Assembly (NCBI GenBank): GCA_018262385.1
Contig: JAGSPQ010000204.1
Location: 1-6,606, forward strand
Length of the DNA: 6,606 nucleotides
Source of the DNA: Myxococcaceae bacterium
Lineage (GTDB): Bacteria; Myxococcota; Myxococcia; Myxococcales; Myxococcaceae
Direction: 5' to 3'
Shown one piece after another: positions 6,101 to 6,606 of this stretch; positions within the stretch are counted from its first letter, which is position 1; every line of letters begins with the position of its first letter. Made by a program: the position numbers and the translations under genes. Below the pieces are notes generated by a model. It was not told the DNA's origin, searched no databases, and saw only the letters and a list, made by a program, of their open reading frames with translations.

Positions 6101-6108
6101 GCTAGCCT
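6079..6108 (+). promoter_or_regulatory. Possible sigma-70 type promoter for comEC
   Basis: TTGACC (6079-6084) matches five of six -35 consensus bases. TAGCCT (6103-6108), 18 bases on, matches the -10 consensus at only three positions, including the first two and the last. Transcription would begin near 6115, about 37 bases before the ATG at 6152. It overlaps the ACCAC repeats. The -10 is weak, so this is tentative. Confidence 0.3.
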
Positions 6109-6151
6109 CACGTAGGTCTGTTGTAACGGCGGGCGGGTTGGGGGGTGGGGC

Positions 6152-6606
6152 ATGGGCCGTTCTTCTGTAGTTACGTGGGCTTCCATTGGCGATCGGCCAA
6201 TGGTCTTTCCGGTTCTCTGCTTCGTGGCGGGGGCGGCGCTGGGACCTTCAACCGAAGGCTCCGGATGGCCATTCCTGACGGGCGCGCTGGCGCTGCTGCT
6301 CTTCTCCTGGCGATGGCCCGGGGTGGGCCGGTGGTTGGCGTTGCTGGGGGGAATGCTGCTGGGAGGCCTGGCTCTCTCGACGTTCGAGGCCCGGATCTCG
6401 GTTCCCCCGGTCGGCAAGGAAGCCCAGCTCGAAGGCGAGGTGGAGCAGGTCGACGGCAACCGGCTCACCCTGCGGCTGAGCGCGCTCGATCGCGGGCCCG
6501 CCCGCGGGCGGGTGCTGCTGCACGTCGAGGGGCCGCTGACGGTGCTGGCGGGGCAGCGGGTGATGGCGAGCGCCCGGCTCAAGTCGCTCGAGTACCTCGC
6601 CTCGAA
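6152..6606 (+). CDS. comEC: ComEC/Rec2-family DNA-uptake channel protein, N-terminal part (partial)
   Basis: ComEC forms the inner-membrane channel that carries single-stranded DNA into the cytoplasm during transformation; many bacteria keep homologues without proven competence. Only 151 residues are visible. Residues ~17-32 (MVFPVLCFVAGAALG), ~40-52 and ~58-76 are hydrophobic helices. They are followed at ~90-150 by a beta-rich segment (EGEVEQVDGNRLTLRL, GRVLLHVEG, LAGQRVMASARLKS) typical of the DUF4131/OB-fold domain near the ComEC N-terminus. The competence and metallo-beta-lactamase domains would lie beyond the right edge. The ATG at 6152 is the first in frame after a TAG at 6113-6115 and follows a G-rich stretch. 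A second ATG at 6200 begins just where homologues usually start, but it lies within a hairpin and lacks a Shine-Dalgarno. The gene is divergent from cdnL. The family call rests on arrangement and local pattern. Confidence 0.82.
   Translation, partial: MGRSSVVTWASIGDRPMVFPVLCFVAGAALGPSTEGSGWPFLTGALALLLFSWRWPGVGRWLALLGGMLLGGLALSTFEARISVPPVGKEAQLEGEVEQVDGNRLTLRLSALDRGPARGRVLLHVEGPLTVLAGQRVMASARLKSLEYLAS
6183..6203 (+). repeat. Perfect 8-bp inverted repeat at the comEC 5' end
   Basis: CCATTGGC (6183-6190) and GCCAATGG (6196-6203) are exact inverted copies separated by GATCG. The right arm contains the alternative comEC ATG at 6200-6202. In RNA it would form a stable hairpin hiding that codon; in DNA it looks like a dyad operator. 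Which role it has, if any, is inferred. Confidence 0.5.

Noticed and set aside
6061..6582. Minus-strand open frame opposite the comEC start
   Set aside because: Ser/Pro/Arg-rich shadow crossing a promoter region; the plus-strand frame has membrane helices and a ComEC-like OB segment.

Overview
The window looks like a stretch of core chromosome from a high-GC myxobacterium (Myxococcota, probably close to Cystobacterineae). The main reason is a CarD/CdnL-family protein at 5531-6025 that matches, as I recall it, the Myxococcus xanthus CdnL sequence over almost its whole 164-residue length. The FHA/TPR membrane protein and the GC-rich codon use fit this. I see no mobile element, CRISPR array, tRNA or rRNA. 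No gap between genes exceeds about 210 bases.

Layout. Positions 1-3008 hold a minus-strand set of three genes: cysS (cysteinyl-tRNA synthetase), a 66-residue exported or membrane-anchored proline-rich protein whose ATG overlaps the cysS stop, and an exported M28-family zinc aminopeptidase that runs off the left edge. A 207-base divergent region follows. The plus strand then carries a 527-residue protein with an FHA domain, one membrane helix and a TPR-like C-terminal part. It converges, with only 19 bases between stops, on a minus-strand gene for a 214-residue protein with two membrane helices and no recognised family. Upstream of that gene, on the same strand, lies cdnL with a strong intrinsic terminator. 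A second divergent region with repeated ACCAC elements separates cdnL from the start of a plus-strand comEC/rec2-type gene that runs off the right edge.

How the genes relate. CysS (translation) and CdnL (stabilises the RNA polymerase-promoter open complex) are housekeeping functions. The peptidase, ComEC homologue, FHA protein and 214-residue protein are predicted to be exported or in the membrane. Apart from the cysS-small protein coupling, nothing shows that the genes form one system.

I do not see a clear new multi-gene system. The points most worth a second look are: the cdnL terminator that almost touches the start of the 214-residue membrane protein gene; the cdnL start (a GTG with a strong ribosome binding site versus an upstream ATG); hairpins at the starts of the peptidase and comEC genes; the small protein coupled to cysS; and the unusual FHA-membrane-TPR protein.
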